Notes under the pieces: model-generated
What the model saw: the letters and a program-made list of their open reading frames with translations, nothing else
Database searches by the model: none
What the model was told of the DNA's origin: nothing
Assembly (NCBI GenBank): GCA_003141795.1
Contig: PLNO01000028.1
Coordinates: 6,704 to 13,484 of the forward strand
Reading direction: 5' to 3'
From: Spirochaetaceae bacterium
Lineage (GTDB): Bacteria > Spirochaetota > Spirochaetia > SZUA-6 > Fen-1364
DNA length: 6,781 nucleotides
Position numbers and translations under genes: made by a program
Part shown: in pieces, positions 1 through 5,735 of the stretch
Numbering within the stretch: position 1 is the stretch's first letter
Layout of the letters: each line of letters opens with the position of its first letter

Positions 1-453
1 TCCGTGCGTTCCCCCGACATCATCACCGGCGGGGCCTCGCTCTTCGGGAGCCAGTGCATCGTGCTCGGCATGGACGTGGCCCGTGACCCGTCGAAGCCCT
101 CCGGCTACGGAGTCGTCATCGACGGCGGTCGCACCCCGACGGGGCTGGACGCGCTGGAATGGGCGCTGAAGGCGCAATCACTCGGCGCGGGGGAGATCGT
201 CCTCAACTCCATCGATGCGGACGGCACGAAGGAGGGCTACGAGCTCACCGTCACCGGCATCATCTCCCGGGCGGTGACGATACCTGTGGTCGCCTCGGGA
301 GGGGCGGGGAAGCCCGAGCATCTGCTGACGGTCTTCCGCGACGCGGATGCCGACGCCGCTCTGGTTGCCTCGATGGTGCACTATGGCACCTCGAGCATCG
401 CCGAGATAAAGTCGTTCCTCGCCTCTAATGGCGTGCGGGTGCGTCGGACGTGA
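1..453 (+). CDS. hisF: HisF, imidazole glycerol phosphate synthase cyclase subunit (3' part)
   Basis: This is the C-terminal part (about 150 codons) of HisF; the reading frame is open at the left edge, so the N-terminal half of the barrel lies outside. HisF takes ammonia from the HisH glutaminase and cyclises PRFAR to imidazole glycerol phosphate and AICAR in histidine biosynthesis, in the cytosol. The second half of the (beta/alpha)8 barrel is visible. The catalytic Asp of the mid-barrel strand is in GMDVA (codon 73-75; equivalent to Asp130 of the Thermotoga enzyme), the second catalytic Asp is in NSIDADGT (codon 220-222; Asp176 equivalent), and the phosphate-binding loop VASGGAGKPEH and the late ADAALVASMVH strand follow. 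The protein ends a few residues after the usual NGVRVR tail, so the 3' end is intact. No other his gene is visible downstream; hisF appears to end its operon here. The assignment rests on motif recognition and is near certain. Confidence 0.95.
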   Translation, partial: SVRSPDIITGGASLFGSQCIVLGMDVARDPSKPSGYGVVIDGGRTPTGLDALEWALKAQSLGAGEIVLNSIDADGTKEGYELTVTGIISRAVTIPVVASGGAGKPEHLLTVFRDADADAALVASMVHYGTSSIAEIKSFLASNGVRVRRT

Positions 454-484
454 AATGCCAGGACGCAGCGCAGAGGCGGACCTG

Positions 485-513
485 TTGTCACTCACGGGGA
501 TTGTCGCTATATT
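485..513 (+). promoter_or_regulatory. Sigma70-like promoter for the FmdB gene
   Basis: A -35 box TTGTCA (485-490) is followed after 17 bp by a -10 box TATATT (508-513); each matches consensus in 5 of 6 positions. The predicted transcription start is near 520, giving a leader of about 48 nt with a Shine-Dalgarno. This suggests the FmdB gene is transcribed separately from hisF. It is prediction only, but the best promoter match in the window. Confidence 0.65.
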
Positions 514-554
514 TGATGAAACAGCAGAGTGAATCACCTCTTTTCGCAGGGGTC

Positions 555-559
555 AGGAG
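555..559 (+). promoter_or_regulatory. Shine-Dalgarno of the FmdB gene
   Basis: AGGAG lies 8 nt before the ATG at 568. It decides this start over an in-frame GTG at 529, which would add 13 residues ahead of the canonical MPTYEY N-terminus. Confidence 0.75.
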
Positions 560-567
560 TCCAGGGG

Positions 568-876
568 ATGCCCACATACGAATATAAGTGCACCAAGTGC
601 GGCCATAGATTCGAAGCCATTCAGAGCATCACGGCAGACCCTCTCGAGCACTGCCCCAAGTGCAAAGCACCGGTGCGCCGTGTGATCAACGGCGGCATGG
701 GCATCATTTTCAAGGGGAGCGGCTTCTATTCTACCGACAACAAGCGGGGATCCGCCCTCACGGGCAGCACCGGTAGCTCGCGGGACAAGGAGAAGTCCGC
801 GGAGAAACCGAAGGAAACCTCGGCCGATACGGCGAAATCGACCACCCCTTCCGCGGAGAAGACTCCGGCCTCCTGA
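568..876 (+). CDS. FmdB-family zinc-ribbon protein
   Basis: This 102-residue protein begins MPTYEYKC, the signature start of the FmdB/CxxC_CXXC_SSSS family of small zinc-ribbon proteins. One zinc site is formed by Cys8, Cys11, Cys29 and Cys32 (two CXXC knuckles 17 residues apart), followed by the family's conserved GxGFYSTD segment near residue 55. The last 40 or so residues are low-complexity, rich in Ser, Thr, Lys, Glu and Pro, and probably disordered, as is common in the family. The name comes from a putative regulator of the formamidase/amide operon of Methylophilus, but the general role of these proteins is not established, so I give no gene symbol. The gene has its own promoter and Shine-Dalgarno. 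Its stop is only 3 bp from the convergent thiI stop, with no room for a conventional terminator between them. Confidence 0.9.
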   Translation: MPTYEYKCTKCGHRFEAIQSITADPLEHCPKCKAPVRRVINGGMGIIFKGSGFYSTDNKRGSALTGSTGSSRDKEKSAEKPKETSADTAKSTTPSAEKTPAS

Positions 877-879
877 CCC

Positions 880-2043
880 TCACAGTGAAACGGGCTCTGT
901 CGTCCTGAGGGCTTCCAGGAGCAGCTCTTCCACGTTCAAATGGGCGTAGGAGAGCTTCATCTTGCGCACCTCCGGGTGGATGAGCGGGTGCAGCGGTGAA
1001 AAAAGCACACAGCAATCGGCGTAGGGGAGATTGGACGTCTCGAAGGTGTCGATCCTTTTGGCGATGTCGATGATCTCTTCCTTGTTCATCCCGACGAGGG
1101 GCCGGAACACCGGGAGATCCGTGAGGGATCCGGTGAAATGCATGCTCTCAACGGTCTGGCTCGCCACCTGACCGAGGCTCTCTCCCGTCACCAGGCACAT
1201 CGCCCCGGTCTTCTCCGCGAGCAGCGTGGCGAAGCGCATCATGCACGCGCGCAGGAGCAGCGTCACCTCCTCGTCCTTCGACGTCTCCTTGATCCGCGCG
1301 AGCACCGGCGTGAAGTTTACGACGTGCAGCGTGATCCCCGGCGCCCAGGTGGCGAGGGTGCGGGCGAGGACTTCCACCTTCTCCCGTGCCTTTTCCGACG
1401 TGAAAGGCGCGGAGTGGAAATAGACGGCGTCGATGGACATTCCCCTCTTTGCCATCATCCATCCCGCCACCGGGGAGTCGATTCCTCCCGAGAGAAGCAG
1501 GAGGCCTTTGCCGGAGCTCCCGTTGGGGAGACCATATGGCCCGCTCTTCGAGGGTCCGTAGAGGTAGGCATGCTCGCGGATCTCCACGTTGAGGACCCAA
1601 TCCGGCTCGTGCACGTCGACGGTCAAACCGGGGAATTTGCCCAGAAGGGTGTCGCCGATCGCGCAGGCGATCTCATAGGAGGTCAGAGGGAAACCCTTGT
1701 CCGCCCTGCGCACCTCCGCCTTGAACTTCGATCCCTTCCCTGCGGCGATATAGCTCTCAGCGAGCCCGATGGCGGCAGCCGTGACGGCCACCATGTCCCT
1801 GTCCACGCTCAGCGCTTCGCAGAACGAAACGATACCGAACGTGCGGCCGAGGGCGTCGGCCACGGCCTCCCTGTCCTCCTCCTGGCAGCGGACGAACACC
1901 CTGTGAAAGGTTTCGTAGACGGCGAACTGCAGGGAGGGGAGCTTGGCGTGAATCGAGTCTTTCAGGCTCTTCACGAAGGCGCCCCTATTGCGTTTCTTCA
2001 GGGCGATCTCTCCGTACTTGATGAGGAACAATCTTTCACTCAT
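880..2043 (-). CDS. thiI: ThiI, tRNA 4-thiouridine synthetase without rhodanese domain
   Basis: ThiI adenylates uridine 8 of tRNA and inserts sulfur from a persulfide to form s4U; in some bacteria it also supplies sulfur for the thiamine thiazole. The 387-residue protein shows the N-terminal ferredoxin-like segment (about 1-75, starting MSERLFLIKYGEIALK), a THUMP domain (about 75-165), and a PP-loop ATP pyrophosphatase domain with LLLLSGGIDSPVAGW (SGGIDS at 185-190). ESLGQVASQT (288-297) and PYADCCVLFSP (340-350) follow, carrying the Cys344/Cys345 pair at the position of the conserved catalytic cysteine. The chain stops about 37 residues later, so the C-terminal rhodanese domain of the E. coli enzyme is absent, as in Bacillus ThiI. 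Its ATG overlaps the desulfurase TGA by 4 nt (ATGA), implying translational coupling and a direct sulfur hand-over. The assignment is very secure; a separate thiamine role cannot be judged here. Confidence 0.96.
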   Translation of the reverse strand: MSERLFLIKYGEIALKKRNRGAFVKSLKDSIHAKLPSLQFAVYETFHRVFVRCQEEDREAVADALGRTFGIVSFCEALSVDRDMVAVTAAAIGLAESYIAAGKGSKFKAEVRRADKGFPLTSYEIACAIGDTLLGKFPGLTVDVHEPDWVLNVEIREHAYLYGPSKSGPYGLPNGSSGKGLLLLSGGIDSPVAGWMMAKRGMSIDAVYFHSAPFTSEKAREKVEVLARTLATWAPGITLHVVNFTPVLARIKETSKDEEVTLLLRACMMRFATLLAEKTGAMCLVTGESLGQVASQTVESMHFTGSLTDLPVFRPLVGMNKEEIIDIAKRIDTFETSNLPYADCCVLFSPLHPLIHPEVRKMKLSYAHLNVEELLLEALRTTEPVSL

Positions 2044-3269
2044 GATTTGTGGCCCCGCGATACGGAGACGAGGGGAAGAACCGCTTCCCTCAGCATGGAG
2101 AGGAACCCTGAGATCTCCTCCCGGGTCGTGCCGTGCCCCGTGGAGATCCTCACCGCTGAAAGCGCGTTCTCCGGGGACATGCCCATTGCCTCGGGCACCC
2201 GGGTGCGGTCCTTCTTCTTCGACGAACAGGCCGAGCCCGTGCCGATGAAGAACCCCCGGGACTCGGCGGTGCGCACGACCACTTCAGCGGGGAGCGGCGG
2301 GAAGCCGGCGGAAACGATGTAGGGCGAGTACCTGCCTGCTGCGGCCGCATCCCGTGCCATGGGGAATACCCATCCACCGGGGAGCGCGCGCACCCCTTCG
2401 AGCAGCAGCTTTTCGTTTTCCCGGGCGACGGAGAGGGAGGCGCTCATCGATGCGAGGCGCCGTTCGAGTGCCACGGTCATGGCGCAGATCCCCGGAAGGT
2501 TCTCCGTGCCCGGCCTCCTGCCCGCCTCCTGGCCGCCACCGACGGAAAGAAAACCGGGCGCCGACGCGTTGCGGAGGTACAGGGCGCCGATCCCGCGAGG
2601 CGCACCGATCTTGTGGCCGCTGAAGGACGCCGCATCCACCCCCAGTTCCTTCAAGGAGAAGGGGATCTTGCCGAGGGCCTGTACGGCGTCGGTATGGAAG
2701 AGGATCCTTCGCCCCCTGCCGCTTCCGAACTCGCGCACGGCGCGAACGATCTCCGCGACGTCCTGGATCGCTCCCGTCTCATTGTTCACCAGCATCACGG
2801 AGACGAGGACCGTGTCGTCGTCCAGGGCGTCGACAATGGCTTGCGGGTCCACCCGGCCGTCCGCTCGCGGCTTGACGATGGTGGAGGCGATCCCGTGGCC
2901 CTGGAGCGACTTCACCTGCTCGTACACCGAAGCGTGCTCGATCTCCGTTATGACGATGCGCGCCTTTTGCCGCTCCACCCCCCCAAGGCGGTGCCTGTCC
3001 AGTGTGGAGAGGAGGAGCGCCGTGTTGGACTCTGTCCCTCCCGACGTGAAGAATATCTCCCGGGGCTCGACGCCCAGGAGCAGGGCAAAACGCCCGCGGG
3101 CCTGTTCGAGCTTTTCTCCGGCTTCCCGGCCGGCGGAATGCGGTGAGGAGGGATTTGCGAAGAAGCGCAGGCCGACGGCGCGCGCCTCGTCGAGCGCTTC
3201 GGGCTCCGGAGGGGCCGAGGCGGCCCAGTCGAGATACGCCTGAGACTGTGCGCCAGCGGAACCTTGCAA
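2040..3269 (-). CDS. Cysteine desulfurase, NifS/IscS-like, paired with ThiI
   Basis: This 409-residue PLP enzyme releases sulfur from L-cysteine as an enzyme-bound persulfide plus alanine. Visible family motifs are YLDWAASAP near the N-terminus, FFTSGGTESN (73-82), EIEHASV with His112 stacking on PLP, VNNETG (161-166), FHTDAVQ with Asp193, SFSGHK with the Schiff-base Lys220, RRPGTEN (251-257) and GTGSACSS with the persulfide-forming Cys348. The start is TTG: no ATG sits nearby in frame, and an AGGAG lies 7 nt upstream. It is the first gene of an operon with thiI (ATGA overlap), like the NifZ-ThiI pair of Bacillus, so its main client is probably ThiI rather than a general Fe-S scaffold; no iscU, nifU or iscA follows. 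The active-site loop after Cys348 is strongly basic (KKKDR). The family is certain; client specificity is inferred from gene order. Confidence 0.95.
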   Translation of the reverse strand: MQGSAGAQSQAYLDWAASAPPEPEALDEARAVGLRFFANPSSPHSAGREAGEKLEQARGRFALLLGVEPREIFFTSGGTESNTALLLSTLDRHRLGGVERQKARIVITEIEHASVYEQVKSLQGHGIASTIVKPRADGRVDPQAIVDALDDDTVLVSVMLVNNETGAIQDVAEIVRAVREFGSGRGRRILFHTDAVQALGKIPFSLKELGVDAASFSGHKIGAPRGIGALYLRNASAPGFLSVGGGQEAGRRPGTENLPGICAMTVALERRLASMSASLSVARENEKLLLEGVRALPGGWVFPMARDAAAAGRYSPYIVSAGFPPLPAEVVVRTAESRGFFIGTGSACSSKKKDRTRVPEAMGMSPENALSAVRISTGHGTTREEISGFLSMLREAVLPLVSVSRGHKS

Positions 3270-3292
3270 CGATCGACTCCTCTCGGTAGAAT
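3264..3292 (+). promoter_or_regulatory. Predicted arsR-type regulator promoter
   Basis: TTGCAA (3264-3269) and TAGAAT (3287-3292) are separated by 17 bp; the -10 matches 5 of 6 consensus bases and the -35 matches 4 of 6. The predicted start is near 3299, about 16 nt before the regulator's ATG. The -35 box overlaps the TTG start codon of the divergent desulfurase, so this promoter is interleaved with that gene's leader. Confidence 0.5.
3277..3281 (-). promoter_or_regulatory. Shine-Dalgarno of the cysteine desulfurase
   Basis: On the minus strand GAGAGGAG (3277-3284) contains AGGAG, 7 nt before the TTG at 3267-3269. This is the main support for the non-ATG start. Confidence 0.75.
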
Positions 3293-3294
3293 CT

Positions 3295-3322
3295 CATGGA
3301 AAATACAGAAGCCCATGGAAAA
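3295..3322 (+). repeat. 9-bp direct repeat across the regulator start
   Basis: CATGGAAAA occurs at 3295-3303 and again at 3314-3322, 19 bp apart start to start; allowing one free base, the match extends two bases upstream (CNCATGGAAAA). The second copy contains the regulator's ATG. The repeat spans the proposed starts of both divergent transcripts, so it could be an operator, but it may be chance. Confidence 0.4.
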
Positions 3323-3328
3323 AAACAA
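3300..3328 (-). promoter_or_regulatory. Possible promoter of the desulfurase-thiI operon
   Basis: On the minus strand TTGTTT (3323-3328) and TATTTT (3300-3305) are separated by 17 bp. The boxes are modest matches (3 of 6 and 4 of 6). The predicted start is near 3293, leaving a leader of about 24 nt that contains the Shine-Dalgarno. If correct, it overlaps the first codons and the leader of the divergent regulator gene. Confidence 0.35.
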
Positions 3329-3599
3329 GACAGCAGTGAAGGACAGCATCGTGCAAAGAGCCCGCATCCTCAAGGTGTGCGGACATCCCATTCGATTGAA
3401 GCTCCTCCGCGCCATCCAGAGCAGCGAGCCGTGCGTCTCCGATCTGTGGCATTGCGTCGGCGAATCCCAACCTGTGGTCTCCCAGCACCTCGCCGTGCTG
3501 AAGAGGGAGCACATCGTCGCCTCCCGTGTCGTGGGAAACAGGCGGATCTACTCCATCACCGATCCCTGGGTGGAGGAGCTTATCGCCCGTCTTCCGTAA
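3315..3599 (+). CDS. ArsR/SmtB-family winged-helix transcriptional regulator
   Basis: This is a 94-residue DNA-binding repressor of the ArsR type. The first helices carry the family core as CGHPIRLKLLRAI (22-34, usually LADPTRLRIL). The helix-turn-helix follows (about 41-66, with the recognition helix QPVVSQHLAVLKREHIV), then the beta-wing (ASRVVGNRRIYSITD, 69-83) and a short last helix. Cysteines are at 22, 40 and 47. Cys40 sits in EPCVSDL, the place of the ELCVCDL metal site of ArsR/CadC, but the second cysteine of that motif is serine, so a classical arsenic or cadmium site is incomplete. A thiol- or metal-based switch using Cys22/Cys40/Cys47 remains possible. I chose the ATG at 3315 over an upstream in-frame TTG at 3264 because the predicted transcript begins near 3299; its Shine-Dalgarno (AGAAG, 3307-3311) is weak and close. 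The gene is divergent from the desulfurase with 45 bp between, so autoregulation and control of the desulfurase-thiI operon are plausible but unproven. Confidence 0.88.
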   Translation: MEKNKTAVKDSIVQRARILKVCGHPIRLKLLRAIQSSEPCVSDLWHCVGESQPVVSQHLAVLKREHIVASRVVGNRRIYSITDPWVEELIARLP

Positions 3600-3610
3600 C
3601 CGGCAGCCCC

Positions 3611-5200
3611 CTATGGCACGAAGATCCTGACAAAGTCGATCACCGTCGTGAGGAATGCTATCAGGGCTGCCACGAACCCGGTGACGACCGTAATGTTCCC
3701 GAAGGTGATCTGCGTCGTGGTCCACGAGTTGGGGTCCACCATGATGACAGTCCCCGGAGTCACCGCCGCGGTGAGGTCCGTGTGCGTCCGCACCCCGTTG
3801 CGGTCGACGAAGTAGATGCCGTTCGGGTCACCCGTCAGGGGGTTGATCCCCCCCGAGGCGATGATGTAGTCGCCCACCTTCATGCCGGGATCGTAGGGAA
3901 ACTTTCCGGGAGTGATGACCGTTCCCGCAACGAACACCTGTGTGACGATCGGGATGCTCACCGTGTCCCCCGGCTCCAGGGGGATGTCCCTGGTCGGGTC
4001 CTTGGTGGACCACAGCGCGTCGACGTCCACCGTCGTGCGCACCCCGGTGCTCTTGCGGATGACGTAGCTCTCCTTGGCCCGCGCGTACGGCGTGGGGCCG
4101 CCGAGGGTCTCCAGGACCGACAGGAGGGATATCCCGGGGCTGAAGGGGATGTTCACCGCCACGGGGGTCACGGGGATGGGAACGGGCTTGTCGGGTGCGA
4201 TGGGCGCGCCGAATACCGCCCCTGAGACCATGATCATGTCGCCGTTTTCCACGCGGGCAGGGATCCTCACCCTGTCGCCGTCGGAGAGCACGAGCCCGCC
4301 GTCGGTGGCGAGGTCCACGATCTTCTGCGAGTTCAGCCCGTCGGGCTGGAACTGCACGACGGCGATCTTGCCCAGATTGGCGTCGGGGAGTGTGTTCCCC
4401 GCGTATCCCAGCAGGGCGCGGAGGTTTTCACCCGGTATGAGCTCGAAGGATCCGGGGTACCTCACCTGGCCGCTGAGCGTGACGGTCACCTGCGCCTGCG
4501 GGACGAATATCTTGTCCCCCGGTTCCAGGAACGGGTTCTCCTCGCTCTGGCCGTCGTTCGAATAGCGCTGGAGGTCGACGGTCATCCTCGTGACCCCCCG
4601 CAGGAGGGAGATCTGGCGGTAGGTGGCGCCGGGAACCCGGCGGCCCGCGGCCACGATGGCGTCGGAAACACGCGTCAACGCCGTGACGGTGATCATGCCG
4701 GGAGTCTGCACGCCGCCGAACACGGCAACGTCGAAGCGGGCGGGGGACTGCAGCGTCAGGCTGACGAAGTCCGCGAGGGGCAGCAGCTTCTTCATCCTTC
4801 CTATGATCATCGTGCGCAGGTCCGCGAAATACATCCCCTTGACGTTGATCGTGTCCATGTAGGGGACCTGCAGGTCGTAGTTCTCCTGGAGGAAGAGCGT
4901 GTAGTTGGTGATGCCGCCCTGAGTCACGGAGAGCTGATAGATGTCGCCCGGTGTGACCCGGTAGCGCGTGGTGCTCATGATCCGCTGCGTGATCTGCGCG
5001 AGGTCGCCGCCCTGGAAGGAGGCGCCTGCCGCGCCGCTGGAGCCGAATCCGGCGGGTTGGCTGGCGGTCTGCTGAACGGCCGGCGCTGCGGACCCCGCCG
5101 TCACTCCGGTGGCGGGACCGGTCCCCTGCCCAGCCGCCTGGGCGGAGCACAGCACAGCCCCGAACGTCAGGAGCACCGTCAAAGTGAGCAACCGCTTCAT
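3611..5200 (-). CDS. Secreted polysaccharide-export-type protein with four SLBB-like units
   Basis: This 529-residue protein probably takes part in export of a capsular or exopolysaccharide through the cell envelope, like the Wza/KpsD/GumB group. It begins with a signal peptide (MKRLL, hydrophobic core to about 17, likely cleavage after CSAQA near 22). A Gly/Ala/Ser/Thr/Gln-rich linker follows to about 62, then a polysaccharide-export domain (about 79-155, opening YRVTPGDIYQLSV). Four SLBB-like units come next, recognisable by a repeated pattern in which strand-G-x-V-x-x-PG opens the unit and PGD/DGD closes it: about 156-235, 237-316, 321-418 and 421-490. The third carries a Pro/Val-rich insertion (about 331-355). 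The last 30 residues (about 500-528) form a hydrophobic helix. The frame is open back to 5431, but the start at 5200 gives the signal peptide and agrees with the promoter. No polymerase, kinase or glycosyltransferase gene is adjacent, so the substrate is unknown. It converges on the ArsR gene with an 11-bp gap. Confidence 0.85.
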   Translation of the reverse strand: MKRLLTLTVLLTFGAVLCSAQAAGQGTGPATGVTAGSAAPAVQQTASQPAGFGSSGAAGASFQGGDLAQITQRIMSTTRYRVTPGDIYQLSVTQGGITNYTLFLQENYDLQVPYMDTINVKGMYFADLRTMIIGRMKKLLPLADFVSLTLQSPARFDVAVFGGVQTPGMITVTALTRVSDAIVAAGRRVPGATYRQISLLRGVTRMTVDLQRYSNDGQSEENPFLEPGDKIFVPQAQVTVTLSGQVRYPGSFELIPGENLRALLGYAGNTLPDANLGKIAVVQFQPDGLNSQKIVDLATDGGLVLSDGDRVRIPARVENGDMIMVSGAVFGAPIAPDKPVPIPVTPVAVNIPFSPGISLLSVLETLGGPTPYARAKESYVIRKSTGVRTTVDVDALWSTKDPTRDIPLEPGDTVSIPIVTQVFVAGTVITPGKFPYDPGMKVGDYIIASGGINPLTGDPNGIYFVDRNGVRTHTDLTAAVTPGTVIMVDPNSWTTTQITFGNITVVTGFVAALIAFLTTVIDFVRIFVP

Positions 5201-5204
5201 GGCC

Positions 5205-5217
5205 GGCATACTATGCC
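5205..5217. repeat. Palindrome GGCATACTATGCC over the SLBB-gene -10 box
   Basis: Two 6-bp arms (5205-5210 and 5212-5217) are perfect inverted repeats around one central base. The palindrome covers the -10 box and the bases towards the start codon, where a repressor could block RNA polymerase. The sequence is short, so chance is possible. Confidence 0.35.
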
Positions 5218-5236
5218 CATCGCACAGCAGAGTCAA
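5208..5236 (-). promoter_or_regulatory. Promoter of the SLBB export gene, predicted leaderless
   Basis: On the minus strand TTGACT (5231-5236, 5 of 6 to consensus) and TAGTAT (5208-5213, 4 of 6) are separated by 17 bp. The -10 ends 7 nt before the ATG at 5200, so transcription should begin at or next to the A of the start codon. No Shine-Dalgarno is present there. The -10 lies within a perfect 13-bp palindrome at 5205-5217. Confidence 0.55.
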
Positions 5237-5278
5237 GTTTCCCCGCGCCCGCATGCCCGCGTGCCCACAGGGCCGCGC

Positions 5279-5308
5279 TTGCCTCCGCGATAGGAACGAC
5301 GGTATCCT
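5279..5308 (+). promoter_or_regulatory. Possible promoter of hypA, predicted leaderless
   Basis: TTGCCT (5279-5284) and TATCCT (5303-5308) are separated by 18 bp; both are moderate consensus matches (4 of 6 each). The -10 ends 7 nt before the hypA ATG at 5316, the same geometry as on the divergent side, and no Shine-Dalgarno is seen at a useful distance. Confidence 0.35.
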
Positions 5309-5315
5309 CCCGGGT

Positions 5316-5735
5316 ATGCACGAGTGGGCGCTGGCTGATTCAGTCATCGAGGCGACCTCCGCGGCGCTCGGCGAGCGCCCTCCCGCGAGCCTGCGCTCGG
5401 TGATCGTCGTGATCGGAGAGCTGCAGGCCATCGACCGCGAGATCTTCGACTTCGCCCTGAAGACCCTCCTGGAGGAGCGGCCCTTCGCCCATGCGGTCTA
5501 CACCCTCGAGACGGAGCCGGCGACGTTCCTCTGCACGTCATGCGGCGCGGAATGGGGCCTTCGCGATACGCGCGGCCTTACCGACGAAGCGCGCGAGGCC
5601 ATCCATTTCCTGCCCGAGGTCGGCCATGCTTTCATACGCTGCCCCGCCTGCGGAAGCCCCGACTACCGCGTGAAGAACGGAAGGGGAGTACACATCAAGA
5701 GCATCAGCGTCGACGAAGGGGGAGCCGGGGTATGA
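5316..5735 (+). CDS. hypA: HypA, [NiFe] hydrogenase nickel chaperone, long archaeal-like form
   Basis: HypA binds Ni(II) and delivers it to the large subunit of [NiFe] hydrogenase during maturation in the cytosol. The 139-residue protein starts MHEWALADSV: Met1, His2 and Glu3 are the family's N-terminal nickel site, and this fixes the ATG at 5316. The zinc domain has Cys73/Cys76 (CTSC) and Cys109/Cys112 (CPAC). The two CXXC pairs are 32 residues apart, against roughly a dozen in the E. coli-type protein. The insert contains AIHFLPEVGHAF with His97 and His104, followed by a KNGRGVHI ending. This arrangement and the length match, from memory, the Thermococcus HypA, in which a histidine of this insert (His98) joins the nickel site. 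The gene overlaps the next one by ATGA. No hydrogenase or other hyp gene is in the window. The family is certain; the archaeal-like subtype is strongly indicated. Confidence 0.95.
   Translation: MHEWALADSVIEATSAALGERPPASLRSVIVVIGELQAIDREIFDFALKTLLEERPFAHAVYTLETEPATFLCTSCGAEWGLRDTRGLTDEAREAIHFLPEVGHAFIRCPACGSPDYRVKNGRGVHIKSISVDEGGAGV

Noticed and set aside
877..911. Hairpin CCCTCA/TGAGGG as a terminator between fmdB and thiI
   Set aside because: Only 6 bp of stem with a 23-nt loop, lying largely in the thiI coding end and with no T-tract.
1138..2322. Long plus-strand open frame of 394 codons
   Set aside because: It lies opposite thiI and the end of the desulfurase, both with full family motifs. 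The translation is Arg/His/Gly-rich without any recognisable domain, typical antisense openness in GC-rich coding DNA.
2359..3243. Plus-strand open frame of 294 codons
   Set aside because: Antisense to the cysteine desulfurase; Ser/Arg/Pro-rich composition with no motif.
3315..3599. Arsenic- or cadmium-sensing ArsR of a metal resistance operon
   Set aside because: The paired-cysteine metal motif is incomplete (EPCVSDL) and no arsenite or metal efflux or reductase gene is adjacent.
3296..4225. Plus-strand open frame of 309 codons starting at ATG 3296
   Set aside because: It runs through the ArsR gene in another frame and then antisense to the SLBB gene; the sequence is low-complexity Arg/His/Gly/Asp-rich with no domain.
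5147..5149. Lipoprotein cysteine in the SLBB protein signal peptide (Cys18)
   Set aside because: The residue before the cysteine is Leu (AVLC), which does not fit a lipobox; cleavage after AQA a few residues later is more likely.
3611..5431. Longer SLBB protein starting at 5431
   Set aside because: The extra 77 residues would overlap the start of hypA, place the signal peptide internally and lie upstream of the predicted transcription start.
5109..5735. Longer HypA starting upstream at 5109
   Set aside because: HypA needs Met1-His2 at the very N-terminus for nickel binding, and the extra sequence is antisense to the SLBB gene's signal region.
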